Shown here piece by piece: positions 7,766 through 15,526 of a stretch of DNA of 21,055 bases; position 1 is the stretch's first letter, and every line of letters begins with the position of its first letter. The notes beneath the pieces are model-generated. The model had not been told where the DNA came from. It saw nothing but the letters and a program-made list of their open reading frames with translations, and made no database searches. Made by a program: the position numbers and the translations under genes. Origin of the DNA: DATKEU01 sp035544495 (GTDB lineage: Bacteria > Myxococcota_A > Polyangia > Fen-1088); NCBI GenBank assembly GCA_035544495.1, contig DATKEU010000499.1:1-21055 (forward strand), in the 5' to 3' direction.

Positions 7766-8800
7766 TCACCAGAACCGCACCAGGCAGTCGGCCCCTACCA
7801 TGAGGCGCGGGTCGGGCGCGCAGTTGAGCGCCTGCGTGCTCCCCGCGCCGTTTGCCGACGATGTCGCGAAAAGAATCGCCGACACGACCGCCAGTGCCCC
7901 AGCGCCGGCGAAGCCGACAATGGCCAGCGTCTTGTCGCGGTCGCCGGCCGAAAGCAAAGACGGGCAATCTGCGCCCCCTGAATTCAGCGCCGCCTTGTTG
8001 CAGCGGTGCATCGCCGATCCCGGGACGAGCTCATTGTTGAAGTCGTCGTAGTTGTTGTTGGACGCGACCAGCGCCAGTGCGCCGCCAGCCACCAGCGCCG
8101 CCGCGATCCCCCCCGCCGCCCACGCCGCCGGTCGCTTCCAGCGAACTGACTCTTCCACCGCCGGCGGCGGCGTCACGACTACTGGCGCGTCGGGTGCAAT
8201 GGCGGGGGCCTCGGCGGCGCGATTCAAGGGCACGAGGTTGATCACCAGCGTCTTTTCCTCGCCGGTCGCCAGCGTCATCGTCTGCCGCGCCGATTGAAAG
8301 CCGGCCGCCTCCGCCTCGACCGTCAGCGGGCCAGCCGGGGCGTAGATGACGTTGGGCAAGGGCAGGGTTCCGCGATCGATGGATCCCGCTCGGATGTGGG
8401 CACCCGCCGGGCTCCCGTTGACGCGCAGTCGCCCGAGATGCGTCCGTACCTCCGTCAATGAGGTCTGCAGGACGTTCTGGTTGGTCTGCACCCAGGCGTC
8501 GTTGACCGCGCCGAGCGCCTCGTTCAGGTGGATCTCCGCCGGTCCCCATTGCGTGAGAGCGAATTCCACCAGTCCAAGCTGGGCCGCTGATCGCGGCGTG
8601 CGGGCGATGTCGTAAGCGCGCTGAAAGTACCCTTGGGCCTTCGCGTTCTCCCCCAGCTTGCGCAGGGCGACTCCCTGGCGAATCAGCCCCTCGGGATCCT
8701 CCGCCGCCGGAGCGGCAACCGCCGCCGTCGAAGACGTCAAGAGCAACCAGCCCATCCAGCCCATCCAGCCACCACTCGGACGGATCGCGCGCCGATTCAT
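7766..8800 (-). CDS. TPR and PEGA domain envelope protein
   Basis: The 344-residue product has an N-terminal signal/anchor with a GWMGWMGW repeat, cleaved perhaps after VAA (about residue 30). A TPR-like helical pair follows (LIRQGVALRKLGENAKAQGYFQRAYDI, about 38-105), then a PEGA-like beta domain (LRVNGSPAGAHIRAG ... LTVEAEAAGFQSARQTMTL, about 124-190). A Pro/Ala linker leads to two transmembrane helices at about 224-247 and 291-312 with a Cys-containing loop between them. This TPR-PEGA arrangement is common in Myxococcota, and PEGA is thought to bind surface polymers or act as a structural adaptor. It precedes the Cys-rich lipoprotein by 5 bp, suggesting one envelope complex. No strong Shine-Dalgarno precedes the start. 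Confidence 0.82.
   Translation of the reverse strand: MNRRAIRPSGGWMGWMGWLLLTSSTAAVAAPAAEDPEGLIRQGVALRKLGENAKAQGYFQRAYDIARTPRSAAQLGLVEFALTQWGPAEIHLNEALGAVNDAWVQTNQNVLQTSLTEVRTHLGRLRVNGSPAGAHIRAGSIDRGTLPLPNVIYAPAGPLTVEAEAAGFQSARQTMTLATGEEKTLVINLVPLNRAAEAPAIAPDAPVVVTPPPAVEESVRWKRPAAWAAGGIAAALVAGGALALVASNNNYDDFNNELVPGSAMHRCNKAALNSGGADCPSLLSAGDRDKTLAIVGFAGAGALAVVSAILFATSSANGAGSTQALNCAPDPRLMVGADCLVRFW
8742..8770. repeat. 9-bp microrepeat in the signal peptide region
   Basis: The CAGCCCATC unit repeats about 2.7 times and encodes the GWMGWMGW stretch of the TPR-PEGA protein. Slippage here would lengthen or shorten the signal peptide by Gly-Trp-Met steps without a frameshift. Confidence 0.5.
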
Positions 8801-8870
8801 GGATCAACATTTTTATCACCGTTTCCGGCTCCATTGCGCGCGTCGTCGATTGCCGAGCCGGTGGTCGTGC

Positions 8871-8887
8871 CGCCGGACACGCCGGCG
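8871..8887 (-). terminator. Weak hairpin between lipoprotein and TPR-PEGA genes
   Basis: CGCCGG and CCGGCG pair around a 5-nt loop, 4 bases past the upstream gene's stop codon on the minus strand. No T-run follows, so it may be an attenuator, an mRNA-stabilising hairpin or chance in GC-rich DNA. Confidence 0.3.
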
Positions 8888-8891
8888 TCCT

Positions 8892-9989
8892 TCAGCGCGC
8901 CCAGGTGGTGCTGATCTCGACCGCGCCCTTCCACTCCGACAGTGCGCGTGCTCCGGTCGCCTGCAGATGGATGGTGTGCGGTCCCGGCCCGGCGACGCCC
9001 ACAGCCAGAGGGCCGGTGGAATCTCCGGGCTGCAACGTCCTCGACTGCACGGCGTGAGCGCTGTCCTTGTCCAGCCAGGCCGCCACGGTGATCGCCAGGC
9101 CCAGGTTCGGGCTGGCGCGATAGTTGACGAAGGCGGCGACCCTGCGCGCGGCGGTGAACGGCTCGTCGACGACGGGCGCGCAGAGCGGGACATAGGGCAT
9201 GGCGCAATTGAGATCGAAGGTGGTCGGTGTCACCTCGGGCGGTGGGCTCTGCGCGCAATGGCCGCCGGCGCAGAACAGGCCGGCGGGGCACACCGTATCG
9301 TCGGCGCAGGGGCCGCCGGCAGGTGGGCGATCCGTGCCTCCACCGTCGTCGCCGCGCCCCGCTCCACCGTCGTCGCCGTCTCCGGAGACGTCACCGCCGG
9401 CGGGACGGTCGGCGCCGCCGCGAGCGTCGAGATCGCCGGGCGCGCGGCCCGCGTCGGCGCGACCTCTCGTGGCGGGCGGATCGTCGCCTTCGGCGATCGC
9501 GAACAGCTGATCGGGCGCCGGCTGATCGGCGTCGCGACAGACGCCGAGGTGGCAGGTCATGGTGTCGCGCGGGCACGAGATGCGCAGGCACGCGCTGTCC
9601 AGCGCCAGCGTCAGCTGCAGCTGCTCCCCGGGGACGAAGCGCAGGCCGTTGGCCTTCTCTTCCATCACCACGTCGCCGGTCGATTTCATCAGCTGCGCCG
9701 TGACGTCGATGGGCCCGGCGCTCGCGCCGTCGGGGACCAGCTCGACCGATATGGGCGGCCGTCGTGGCGATGCCTGCGACGGATCGGGCCACACGCTCGA
9801 GTGCCCGCCGACCGCTGCCCGGACGCGAACGGCGTCGTAAAGGCCGTCGGACACGTTGCTGGAGACGACGACCAGCAGCGCCGTGCGATCCGCCATCGTC
9901 TCCGCCACCTGACAGCCGCCGCTGGCGAAGGCGATCAAGGCCAAGCCCAGCGCTCCGGCCGCCGCCATGCGCGGAACGAAGCGCTTCAT
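8892..9989 (-). CDS. Putative lipoprotein with Asp/Gly linker, unknown function
   Basis: The 365-residue product begins MKRF, has a hydrophobic stretch and a lipobox-like SGGC with Cys26. Residues 35-165 form a beta-rich domain (RTALLVVVSSN ... LRFVPGEQLQLTLALDSACLRISC) with paired cysteines at 134, 139, 146 and 151. A low-complexity Asp/Gly/Arg linker spans 170-225. A small Cys cluster (CADDTVCPAGLFCAGGHC, 228-245) follows, and a second beta domain (255-365) with NCAMPYVPLC. The upstream in-frame ATG at 10046 would add 19 residues; I prefer 9989 because it gives a normal signal peptide. It leads the minus-strand surface cluster and is divergent from the membrane protein at 10164. I recognise no family. 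Confidence 0.75.
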   Translation of the reverse strand: MKRFVPRMAAAGALGLALIAFASGGCQVAETMADRTALLVVVSSNVSDGLYDAVRVRAAVGGHSSVWPDPSQASPRRPPISVELVPDGASAGPIDVTAQLMKSTGDVVMEEKANGLRFVPGEQLQLTLALDSACLRISCPRDTMTCHLGVCRDADQPAPDQLFAIAEGDDPPATRGRADAGRAPGDLDARGGADRPAGGDVSGDGDDGGAGRGDDGGGTDRPPAGGPCADDTVCPAGLFCAGGHCAQSPPPEVTPTTFDLNCAMPYVPLCAPVVDEPFTAARRVAAFVNYRASPNLGLAITVAAWLDKDSAHAVQSRTLQPGDSTGPLAVGVAGPGPHTIHLQATGARALSEWKGAVEISTTWAR

Positions 9990-10163
9990 CCGACAGGCGC
10001 GGGCGGCCCGGGTCTGATCGGCGGATGCGGGACCGTCTTCGGACATGGCGCTTGTTCGTTCGCCGATTGGATGACATCGATTCAAACGCGTCGCCAGGCC
10101 TTTCTTCCGTCCGGTTGCCGCTCGCCGCGGACGACGCACTCGTCTAAAGTCAGCTGGAACACC

Positions 10164-11576
10164 GTGCGCGAGCTCAGCTTCGGATCGATGATCGTGGGGA
10201 TGCTGTTCGTCGTCATCACCTGCATCGCCTGCCTGATGCAAGCGCAGTCCGATACTTACTGGCACCTGCGCGCCGGCGAGGACATCTGGCGCACGCTGTC
10301 GATTCCTTTGACCGACACATATTCGTATACCGCAGCAGGTCGGGAATGGCCGAATCACGAATGGCTGTGGCAGGCGGTGTCGTACGGTCTTTACAGTACG
10401 GGCGGCTTTCCGTTGCTCCTCCTCTTCGGCGCCGCCGCCATCGACGCGGCTTTCGTGATGGTGTACCGCCTGATGGTGGGACCGGCGCGGCACCGGTTCT
10501 GGCTGATGCTCGTCAGCCTGCCGCTCTCGGCGTCGATCTGGGCGCTGCGGCCGCAGATCGTCACGCTGGCGCTGCTGGCGCTGCTGCTGACGTTGATCGC
10601 GCGCGAACGTTACCTCTGGCTGCCGCCGCTGTTCGTGCTGTGGGCGAACTTTCACGGCGCGGTGGCGCTGGGGGGCGTGGTGCTGGGCGCGGTCACGCTG
10701 GCGGCGCTGATCCAGGCGCGCGCGCCTCAGCCCGTGGCGCGGCGCCGCGCGCTGGCGCTGTTGATGGTGACGCCGCTGTGCGCGCTCGGCACCGCGGCGA
10801 CGCCGATGGGATTTCGCCTGTGGCAGCAAATCTTCGCCACCGCCGCGCGATCGAACGAGGCCCGCATCAACGAATGGATCCCGTCCTATCCGACGAAGCC
10901 GTTCGAGATCGCGTTCTGGATCGGCGCGGCGGCTTTTCTGGCGCTGCTGTTCGCGCGCTGGCGGCGATTGGTCTCCTGGTCGGACGCGGCGCTGGTGGCG
11001 GCCGCGCTGGCGCTGCTGCCGCTGGCGGCGCGCGCGGGGCGAAACATCGCGCCCTTCATGTTGATCGCGGTGCCCGCGGCCAGCCGGCTTCTGGGCGCGA
11101 ACTTTCGCTTGTCGTCGACGCGCGATCGCCCGGCGGAGGATCCGCCCCGCCGGCTCAATTCGGTCCTGCTCGGGGCGTTCGCGGTGCTGGGCGCCGGCGC
11201 GGTGGTGACGGCGTGGGCGCTGCCGCTGCCGCGACTCGGGTGGCACCCGATCAGCCCGGGCGCGCTGGCCGCCGTGCGCGCTTGCCCGGGGCCGCTTTAC
11301 AACCAGTACGACGAGGGCGGCTATCTGATCTGGCTGGCCCGCACCAAACCCGTGTTCGTCGACAGCCGCCAGGATCCGTACCCGCGCGCGTTCGTGCTGG
11401 AGGCCGAGGCGATCGAGAGCACCGGCGAGTACGAGGCGGCCTTCGCGCGCTTTCACATCACCTGCGCGTTCCTGCCCGCCCGCTCGCCGGTGGGCCCGCG
11501 CCTGCAGAAGGCCGGGTGGTGGGCATCGTTCTCCGACGAGAAGTGGGCCGTGATGCAGGCTCCGGGCGTCCTCTGA
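10164..11576 (+). CDS. GT-C-like polytopic membrane protein (glycosyltransferase-type)
   Basis: The 470-residue product has about 9-11 transmembrane helices. The first periplasmic loop has the pattern DTYWHLRAGEDIW, then LTDTYSYTAAGREWPNHEWL, resembling the conserved acidic/His/Trp loop of GT-C-like membrane proteins in Myxococcota. The C-terminal soluble part contains YNQYDEGGYLIW and VFVDSRQDPY, also typical of this group. By family it may transfer sugars from a lipid-linked donor; donor and acceptor are unknown. I chose GTG 10164, with ATG 10188 as alternative. Upstream in-frame codons are the antisense shadow of the lipoprotein gene. The DAC-type gene follows after 72 bp on the same strand. 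Confidence 0.8.
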   Translation: MRELSFGSMIVGMLFVVITCIACLMQAQSDTYWHLRAGEDIWRTLSIPLTDTYSYTAAGREWPNHEWLWQAVSYGLYSTGGFPLLLLFGAAAIDAAFVMVYRLMVGPARHRFWLMLVSLPLSASIWALRPQIVTLALLALLLTLIARERYLWLPPLFVLWANFHGAVALGGVVLGAVTLAALIQARAPQPVARRRALALLMVTPLCALGTAATPMGFRLWQQIFATAARSNEARINEWIPSYPTKPFEIAFWIGAAAFLALLFARWRRLVSWSDAALVAAALALLPLAARAGRNIAPFMLIAVPAASRLLGANFRLSSTRDRPAEDPPRRLNSVLLGAFAVLGAGAVVTAWALPLPRLGWHPISPGALAAVRACPGPLYNQYDEGGYLIWLARTKPVFVDSRQDPYPRAFVLEAEAIESTGEYEAAFARFHITCAFLPARSPVGPRLQKAGWWASFSDEKWAVMQAPGVL

Positions 11577-11648
11577 TCGCGGCGGTGGCATCGGCGGCGG
11601 TTCGCTTTTCACTGGCCGCTGCGAATCCCTTCAGGTCATGCTGAACGG

Positions 11649-12908
11649 ATGGCGGGCGGCCACGCATATCCTCCGGACCTGGCGCGATACGTGGAGGAGA
11701 ACTGGCCGCGCGACAGCGCGCTGACCATCCCGCGGCGCGTGCTGGAAGAGGCGCTGTCGGCCGCCTTTCAGGCCTCCATGACGGCCGAGGAGGCGCGCCC
11801 GACGCGGTTTCGCCTGCTGCTGACGCCGGCGGAGAAATTACCCGCGGACGGCGTACCCAATCAGGGCGTGCTGCGGTTGCGCTTCGATCGCAGCCGCGCC
11901 TTCCACGCCGACGAGCTGCGCCGCCTGAGCCCGTCCGCTCCCTTCGAGAGCACGCTCATCGGTGCCCACCCCGAGTCGGGCAAGCTGCGCATCTGGGGCC
12001 TGGCCCACTCTGGTCCCGCCTGGCTGGCCCCCACCTGGGGCGGGCGCAGCCTGGTTCCGAACTGGACCTACGATCCGATCATCCACGTCACGGGCCCGGG
12101 ACAGCTGGCGGTGCGCAGCGCGGGCAAGCTGGTGGGGGCGTTGCAGCGGGGGAACCTGGTCAACGCGATGCTGGACGTGTTCGAATCGGACTGGTTGGCC
12201 GCGCTGTTCGCGCGCGAGCGCGAAGCGGTGCGCGCCGAGCACGCCGTCCGCCAGCAGCGGACGTCGTCGCCGACCGCCGCCGATCACTCGCTGGTGGGCA
12301 GCGTGGGGCAGCACATGCTCCGGCGCGCCATCCAGCTGGTGCGGGGCGCGCGCAACGGCGGGTTGATCCTCGTCGTCGACGGTGACGACGCCAGCTCGGG
12401 CGATCGGGCGGGCCTGCGCCTCAAGTATCGCCTCGCCCACGACGAGCCGTCCCAGCGCTATCGCACGGTCCTGCTGCAAATTCTGGAACAGGTGTCCGGC
12501 GCCACGTCGAAGTCGTCGGTTGGCTGGTGGGACTTTGCTCGGGATTCCAGCCACGACCTGGAAAAACTGGAAGAGTCGCTGTTCGAGTGGAGCCGTCTCA
12601 TCGCCGGCCTGGCGGCCATCGACGGCGCGGTCGTCCTGGACAAACGGTTCGCCATCGTCGGCTACGGGGCCGAGGTCTCCGCCGATCTGCCGCCCGCCCA
12701 GCGCGTCTGGCGCGCGCTGGATCGCGAAGGCGCGGACCGCGCCGCCGACGACATCGAGAACGTCGGCACGCGCCATCGCGCCGCCTATCGCTTCATCCAC
12801 CAGCATGCGAACGGCCTGGCCATCGTGATTTCTCACGACGGCGGTGTGTCGTTCGTCGCCAATCACGCCGGCGAGATCGTCTACTGGGAGCAGTCGGTCA
12901 GCCCATGA
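11649..12908 (+). CDS. Probable diadenylate cyclase (DACNV sensor plus DAC domain)
   Basis: The 419-residue soluble protein has a 1-180 N-terminal region consistent with the DACNV sensor family found before DisA_N-type domains in Myxococcota. The C-terminal half is a DAC domain with recognisable catalytic motifs: Asp325-Gly326-Ala327 (GLAAIDGAVVLDKRFAIVGYGAEV) and Gly373-Thr-Arg-His-Arg-Ala-Ala379, followed by a strand ending in Ser395. DAC enzymes condense two ATP molecules to c-di-AMP when two active sites face each other. In well-studied enzymes the third motif is SEE-like; here it is SHD, a change at a position that may matter. A Trp-rich segment at 290-297 (GWWDFARD) precedes the DAC core. 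Neither a transmembrane segment nor a signal peptide is visible, so it should be cytoplasmic. Activity is inferred, not shown. Confidence 0.8.
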   Translation: MAGGHAYPPDLARYVEENWPRDSALTIPRRVLEEALSAAFQASMTAEEARPTRFRLLLTPAEKLPADGVPNQGVLRLRFDRSRAFHADELRRLSPSAPFESTLIGAHPESGKLRIWGLAHSGPAWLAPTWGGRSLVPNWTYDPIIHVTGPGQLAVRSAGKLVGALQRGNLVNAMLDVFESDWLAALFAREREAVRAEHAVRQQRTSSPTAADHSLVGSVGQHMLRRAIQLVRGARNGGLILVVDGDDASSGDRAGLRLKYRLAHDEPSQRYRTVLLQILEQVSGATSKSSVGWWDFARDSSHDLEKLEESLFEWSRLIAGLAAIDGAVVLDKRFAIVGYGAEVSADLPPAQRVWRALDREGADRAADDIENVGTRHRAAYRFIHQHANGLAIVISHDGGVSFVANHAGEIVYWEQSVSP

Positions 12909-13031
12909 CGGGACCAGCCGCGGGCTCGACGGCCGGCGCGCCGCGCCGCTAGCGACCGCACCTGCCGCCGATCCGGCAGCGTGTTGGGATGCGGCATCCA
13001 AGCGCGCCAAGCGACAAAGACGTTGAATATC

Positions 13032-13045
13032 TTGTTGTACAACAA
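13032..13045. promoter_or_regulatory. 14-bp perfect palindrome, putative operator
   Basis: TTGTTGTACAACAA reads identically on both strands and sits about 106 bp before the preferred XRE start, in an AT-rich patch of an otherwise GC-rich region. HTH antitoxins usually repress their own promoter by binding such dyads. TTGAAT at 13023-13028 just before it could be a -35 hexamer. Confidence 0.6.
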
Positions 13046-13119
13046 AGTTCGCTCACGGTACGGTGCGAGCCGCAGACCACCGATGTCACGCCAGCCTCAA
13101 ACCCTCCGCGTCGATCTTT

Positions 13120-13137
13120 CTCCACGCAAACGTGGAG
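13120..13137 (+). promoter_or_regulatory. Hairpin covering the Shine-Dalgarno of the XRE gene
   Basis: CTCCACG-CAAA-CGTGGAG is a perfect 7-bp stem with a 4-nt loop. Its 3' arm contains most of the GGAGG at 13134-13138, the only good ribosome-binding site before TTG 13143 and ATG 13152. As RNA it could block initiation; as DNA it could be a second operator. If the ATG at 13083 were used, it would lie inside the coding region. Confidence 0.55.
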
Positions 13138-13151
13138 GCAACTTGCCCGTC

Positions 13152-13361
13152 ATGGACCTGCGGACCTTGCGCGAGAGCCTGGGAAAGACCCAGGGCGAGG
13201 TGGCCCGCATCGCCGAGATGACGCAGCCGCAGCTATCGCGTGTCGAGCGCCGTCGCGATCATCTGCTCTCCACCGTCCGGCGCTATGCGGCCGCCCTGGG
13301 CGGCGAGGTTCAGGTGATCGTCCGCGTGGACGGGCGTCAAGTCATCTTGCGTGACATTTGA
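13152..13361 (+). CDS. XRE/HigA-like HTH antitoxin-type regulator
   Basis: This 69-residue product is essentially one helix-turn-helix domain: DLRTLRESLGKTQGEVARIAEMTQPQLSRVERR, then LLSTVRRYAAALGGEVQVIVRVDG. It matches the XRE-type antitoxins of HigBA-like systems. The frame extends upstream to an ATG at 13083 (92 residues). However, GC at third codon positions is about 57% in 13083-13151 versus nearly 90% after it, and that stretch holds a hairpin and a GGAGG, so I prefer ATG 13152 or TTG 13143. No HigB/RelE-like toxin gene is visible on either side. It may be an orphan autorepressor or have a toxin elsewhere. Identity as an HTH regulator is strong; toxin-antitoxin membership is inferred. 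Confidence 0.8.
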   Translation: MDLRTLRESLGKTQGEVARIAEMTQPQLSRVERRRDHLLSTVRRYAAALGGEVQVIVRVDGRQVILRDI

Positions 13362-13459
13362 CCCGCCCGCGCGCGGCCCGTGCCCGCCGTCTATCTCCAT
13401 GTATAGAGAGGCATATTCCCTTGACGGACTAGAAGGGTCAGCCTACCGTCAGCGTCCCG

Positions 13460-13705
13460 ATGATCAGAATGGATGTTTCGGAGGTGCGAGGAACGCTGGC
13501 CACCGTTGTCGATCGAGTCCGCCGCCAGCAAAGCGTCATCGTCATCGTCCGATACGGCCGCGCGCTGGCCGCCCTGGTGCCCATCACGCGCCTGACCACG
13601 GTCGAACGCCAGAGGCTGACCCCGCGCTCCAACGGCGCGCCCGTTGCCCGCCCGCCCGCGCGAGGGCGTTCCCGCAAAACATCCTCCCCCCGTCGCAGCC
13701 GCTAG
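13460..13705 (+). CDS. Phd/YefM-like antitoxin, no toxin visible
   Basis: The 81-residue protein begins with a Phd/YefM-type pattern: MDVSEVRGTLATVVDRVRRQQSVIVIVRYGRALAALVPITRL, with the hallmark VSEVR and a strand-turn ending AALVP. The C-terminal 30 residues are basic and Pro/Arg/Ser-rich, not the usual toxin-binding helix, so it may be a degraded or diverged form. In-frame ATG 13469 is an equally good start. It lies 98 bp downstream of the XRE gene. A TTGACG at 13421-13426 could be a -35 element, but no convincing -10 is seen. The gene downstream is convergent, so there is no partner toxin. Confidence 0.65.
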   Translation: MIRMDVSEVRGTLATVVDRVRRQQSVIVIVRYGRALAALVPITRLTTVERQRLTPRSNGAPVARPPARGRSRKTSSPRRSR

Positions 13706-13742
13706 GGCCGAGCCCTCCCGCGTAGCGCGCGCAGCGAGCGAT

Positions 13743-15140
13743 CTAGGGCAGGATAGTCAGCTCGTCGATCGACCACCACGAGCCGCTGGTCCCGGTCTGG
13801 TCGATCCGCACGTACCGGGCGAGGCGCGGCGCGAAGACGATCGCCATGACGTTGCTGCCTGTCCCCTTGGCGACGCGGATGTACGTCTCATCGTCGGTCG
13901 ACACGTTGACGACGTACGACGCCGCGAAATCGCCCGCCGAGGAGACGATGCGGACCTGGCTGACGCAGCCGACGGAGCCCAGGTCCACCTTGAAGAACTC
14001 GTTGCCGGTCTGGGCGCGCCCGCTGCTCCAGCGGGTGGCGATGTCGCCGTCGATGGCGTTGCCGATCGCATCGGCCGGGTTGCCGCTGGTGTTCGACGCG
14101 GTCACCTTCCACTGGGTGTGGTCGAACGGATTGGGCGCCGTGGCGTCGGGGGCCGCGGTCTCGGCCGCGCCACCGTCGTGGACGCCGGTCTCGGCCGCGC
14201 CGCCGTCGTGGGCGCCGGTCTCGGCTGCGCTGCCGTCGGCCGGCACGTCCGTCGCGCCGTCGGCGGCGCCGCCGTCCGGTTGTCCGGAGGTGCCGGGGCC
14301 GCATAGCCCCACGCTGCTGGGCTTGTCCGTCGTCCAGGTTCCGCCGGGTCCGGGGATTTGACAGGCAACGGTGAGGTTATGAATCGACCACCACGATCCG
14401 CTGAGGCCGGTCATCTGGATGCGCAGGAAGCGGACCGCGCGCGCGGGAAAATCGATGGTCACCAGATTGTTGACTGGCAGGGCGTCGCCCGGCATGCCGC
14501 TGGCAATCACCGTCGAGAAGTCGGCGTCGTCGCGCGACGTCCGCACCTCGTACCCGCGCGGGTGGTCACCCGGGCTGCCCGTGTTGTCGAGGGTGATCTC
14601 GCTCAGGCGGACGAACCCGCCGAAGTCGAGCTCGAAGTACTGGCCGTTGGCTTGCCCCGCGCCGGTCGACCAGCGCGTGGACAGCACGCCGTCGATGGCG
14701 CCGCCGGGCGGATCGTTCGGCGACGAGCTGGACGCCGACACCATCCAGTTCAGCGGATCGCACGATCCGACGGGCCCGCTGGCGGGAAACGTCCCGTCGT
14801 CGGGCGCGGTCTCCAGCGCCGCATCGACGGGCGCGTCGGCTTCACTTCCATCTCCGGCCGCGTCCGCCGCGTCGGTCGCCGCATCAGCGGCGTTGCCGCC
14901 GCTGCCGCCCGCCGTGGTGGTTCCGCCCGATCCCGAGCCCAGGCCGCCGCCACCGCCGGAGCCTGTCGCCCCGCCCGTCCCGCTGCCGCCCGTTCCGCCA
15001 GGCGTGGTCGCTCCGCCCGTGCCGCCTGGGCCGGCGCCGCCGGCCCCGCCGGAATCAGCGACGGACGTCGCGGTGCTCGTGCAGCCGAGCGGAAGGACGA
15101 GGACGGAAAGAACCAGCGCGGTGCCGAACTGCTTTTTCAT
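13743..15140 (-). CDS. Lipoprotein with two F5/8 type C (discoidin-like) domains
   Basis: The 465-residue product has a signal peptide with lipobox PLGC (Cys20) and a long Gly/Ser/Thr/Asp linker to about residue 125. Two F5/8 type C/CBM32-like domains follow, about 128-260 and 341-465. Each has the AIDGxxxTRWS motif and ends in GSWWSI(H/D)(N/E)LT. They are separated by a linker with three ten-residue AAETG.HDGG-like repeats. Such domains bind cell-surface or extracellular sugars, so it is probably an outer-membrane sugar-binding lipoprotein. A good Shine-Dalgarno (AGAGGAG) precedes ATG 15140. It has no enzymatic domain. Divergent from the DUF1592 operon, it may share regulation with it. Confidence 0.9.
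   Translation of the reverse strand: MKKQFGTALVLSVLVLPLGCTSTATSVADSGGAGGAGPGGTGGATTPGGTGGSGTGGATGSGGGGGLGSGSGGTTTAGGSGGNAADAATDAADAAGDGSEADAPVDAALETAPDDGTFPASGPVGSCDPLNWMVSASSSSPNDPPGGAIDGVLSTRWSTGAGQANGQYFELDFGGFVRLSEITLDNTGSPGDHPRGYEVRTSRDDADFSTVIASGMPGDALPVNNLVTIDFPARAVRFLRIQMTGLSGSWWSIHNLTVACQIPGPGGTWTTDKPSSVGLCGPGTSGQPDGGAADGATDVPADGSAAETGAHDGGAAETGVHDGGAAETAAPDATAPNPFDHTQWKVTASNTSGNPADAIGNAIDGDIATRWSSGRAQTGNEFFKVDLGSVGCVSQVRIVSSAGDFAASYVVNVSTDDETYIRVAKGTGSNVMAIVFAPRLARYVRIDQTGTSGSWWSIDELTILP
14158..14247 (-). repeat. 30-bp tandem repeat encoding the inter-domain linker
   Basis: Three 30-bp units begin at 14158, 14188 and 14218; the first two are nearly identical and the third is diverged. 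They encode the AAETGxHDGG decapeptide between the two F5/8C domains. Copy number could vary between strains. Confidence 0.8.
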
Positions 15141-15526
15141 GACAGCTCCTCTGGGATAGCGGTGTCGGTCGAGGAATCAGTGGCCGTATGGCAGCGCCGC
15201 CGTTCGGGCCGAGTTTCTTTTTCGACTGAACAAGATTCAACAGGCCCGATTTTGTTTTCTGACATACAGGCCGGATCCCCGCAGCTGCCGATCGGTCGGA
15301 CCAAAAACCAATCCCAAACCGCCGGCCCTTCGAATTTCCAGGCCTCGTGCCACGCCGCGACGGCGCGTCTTGTACCAGAACGCCGGCATGACGCCGCTTC
15401 CAGCGTGAATCGGCGTCGCGAACGTCGATTTTCCGAGCCAGACGCGGGCGCTCGCGCAACCTTACAGGGGCAGGCGTTCAGGAAATGGACGCGCACCTTG
15501 GGTCCGATCGACGGAGGTAGGTCCTC
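15141..15526. other. 386-bp divergent intergenic region
   Basis: This separates the F5/8C lipoprotein and the DUF1592 operon and must hold both promoters. Positions 15210-15310 are notably poorer in GC than the rest, with ACAGGCC at 15239-15245 and 15266-15272. I see no convincing complete promoter, no RNA gene and no conserved open frame. Confidence 0.5.
15513..15517 (+). promoter_or_regulatory. Shine-Dalgarno for the GTG start at 15527
   Basis: GGAGG, nine bases before the GTG, justifies this non-ATG start. The frame has a plausible lipoprotein signal immediately after it. Confidence 0.7.

Noticed and set aside
8658..10163. Upstream extension of the membrane-protein frame on the plus strand
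   Set aside because: It is antisense to the lipoprotein and TPR-PEGA genes, with low-complexity sequence; protein-like features start only near 10164.
10047..11612. Upstream extension of the minus-strand lipoprotein frame
   Set aside because: It is antisense to the GT-C-like gene and rich in Arg/Gln/His, with no domain similarity.
12930..12950. GC-rich partial hairpin after the DAC gene
   Set aside because: Realistic pairing gives only about 4 bp with no T-run, so I do not call a terminator.
15338..15352. Sigma-54-like TGGCACG site on the minus strand
   Set aside because: The -12 element is GG instead of GC and it lies about 200 bp from the start codon, so support is too weak.
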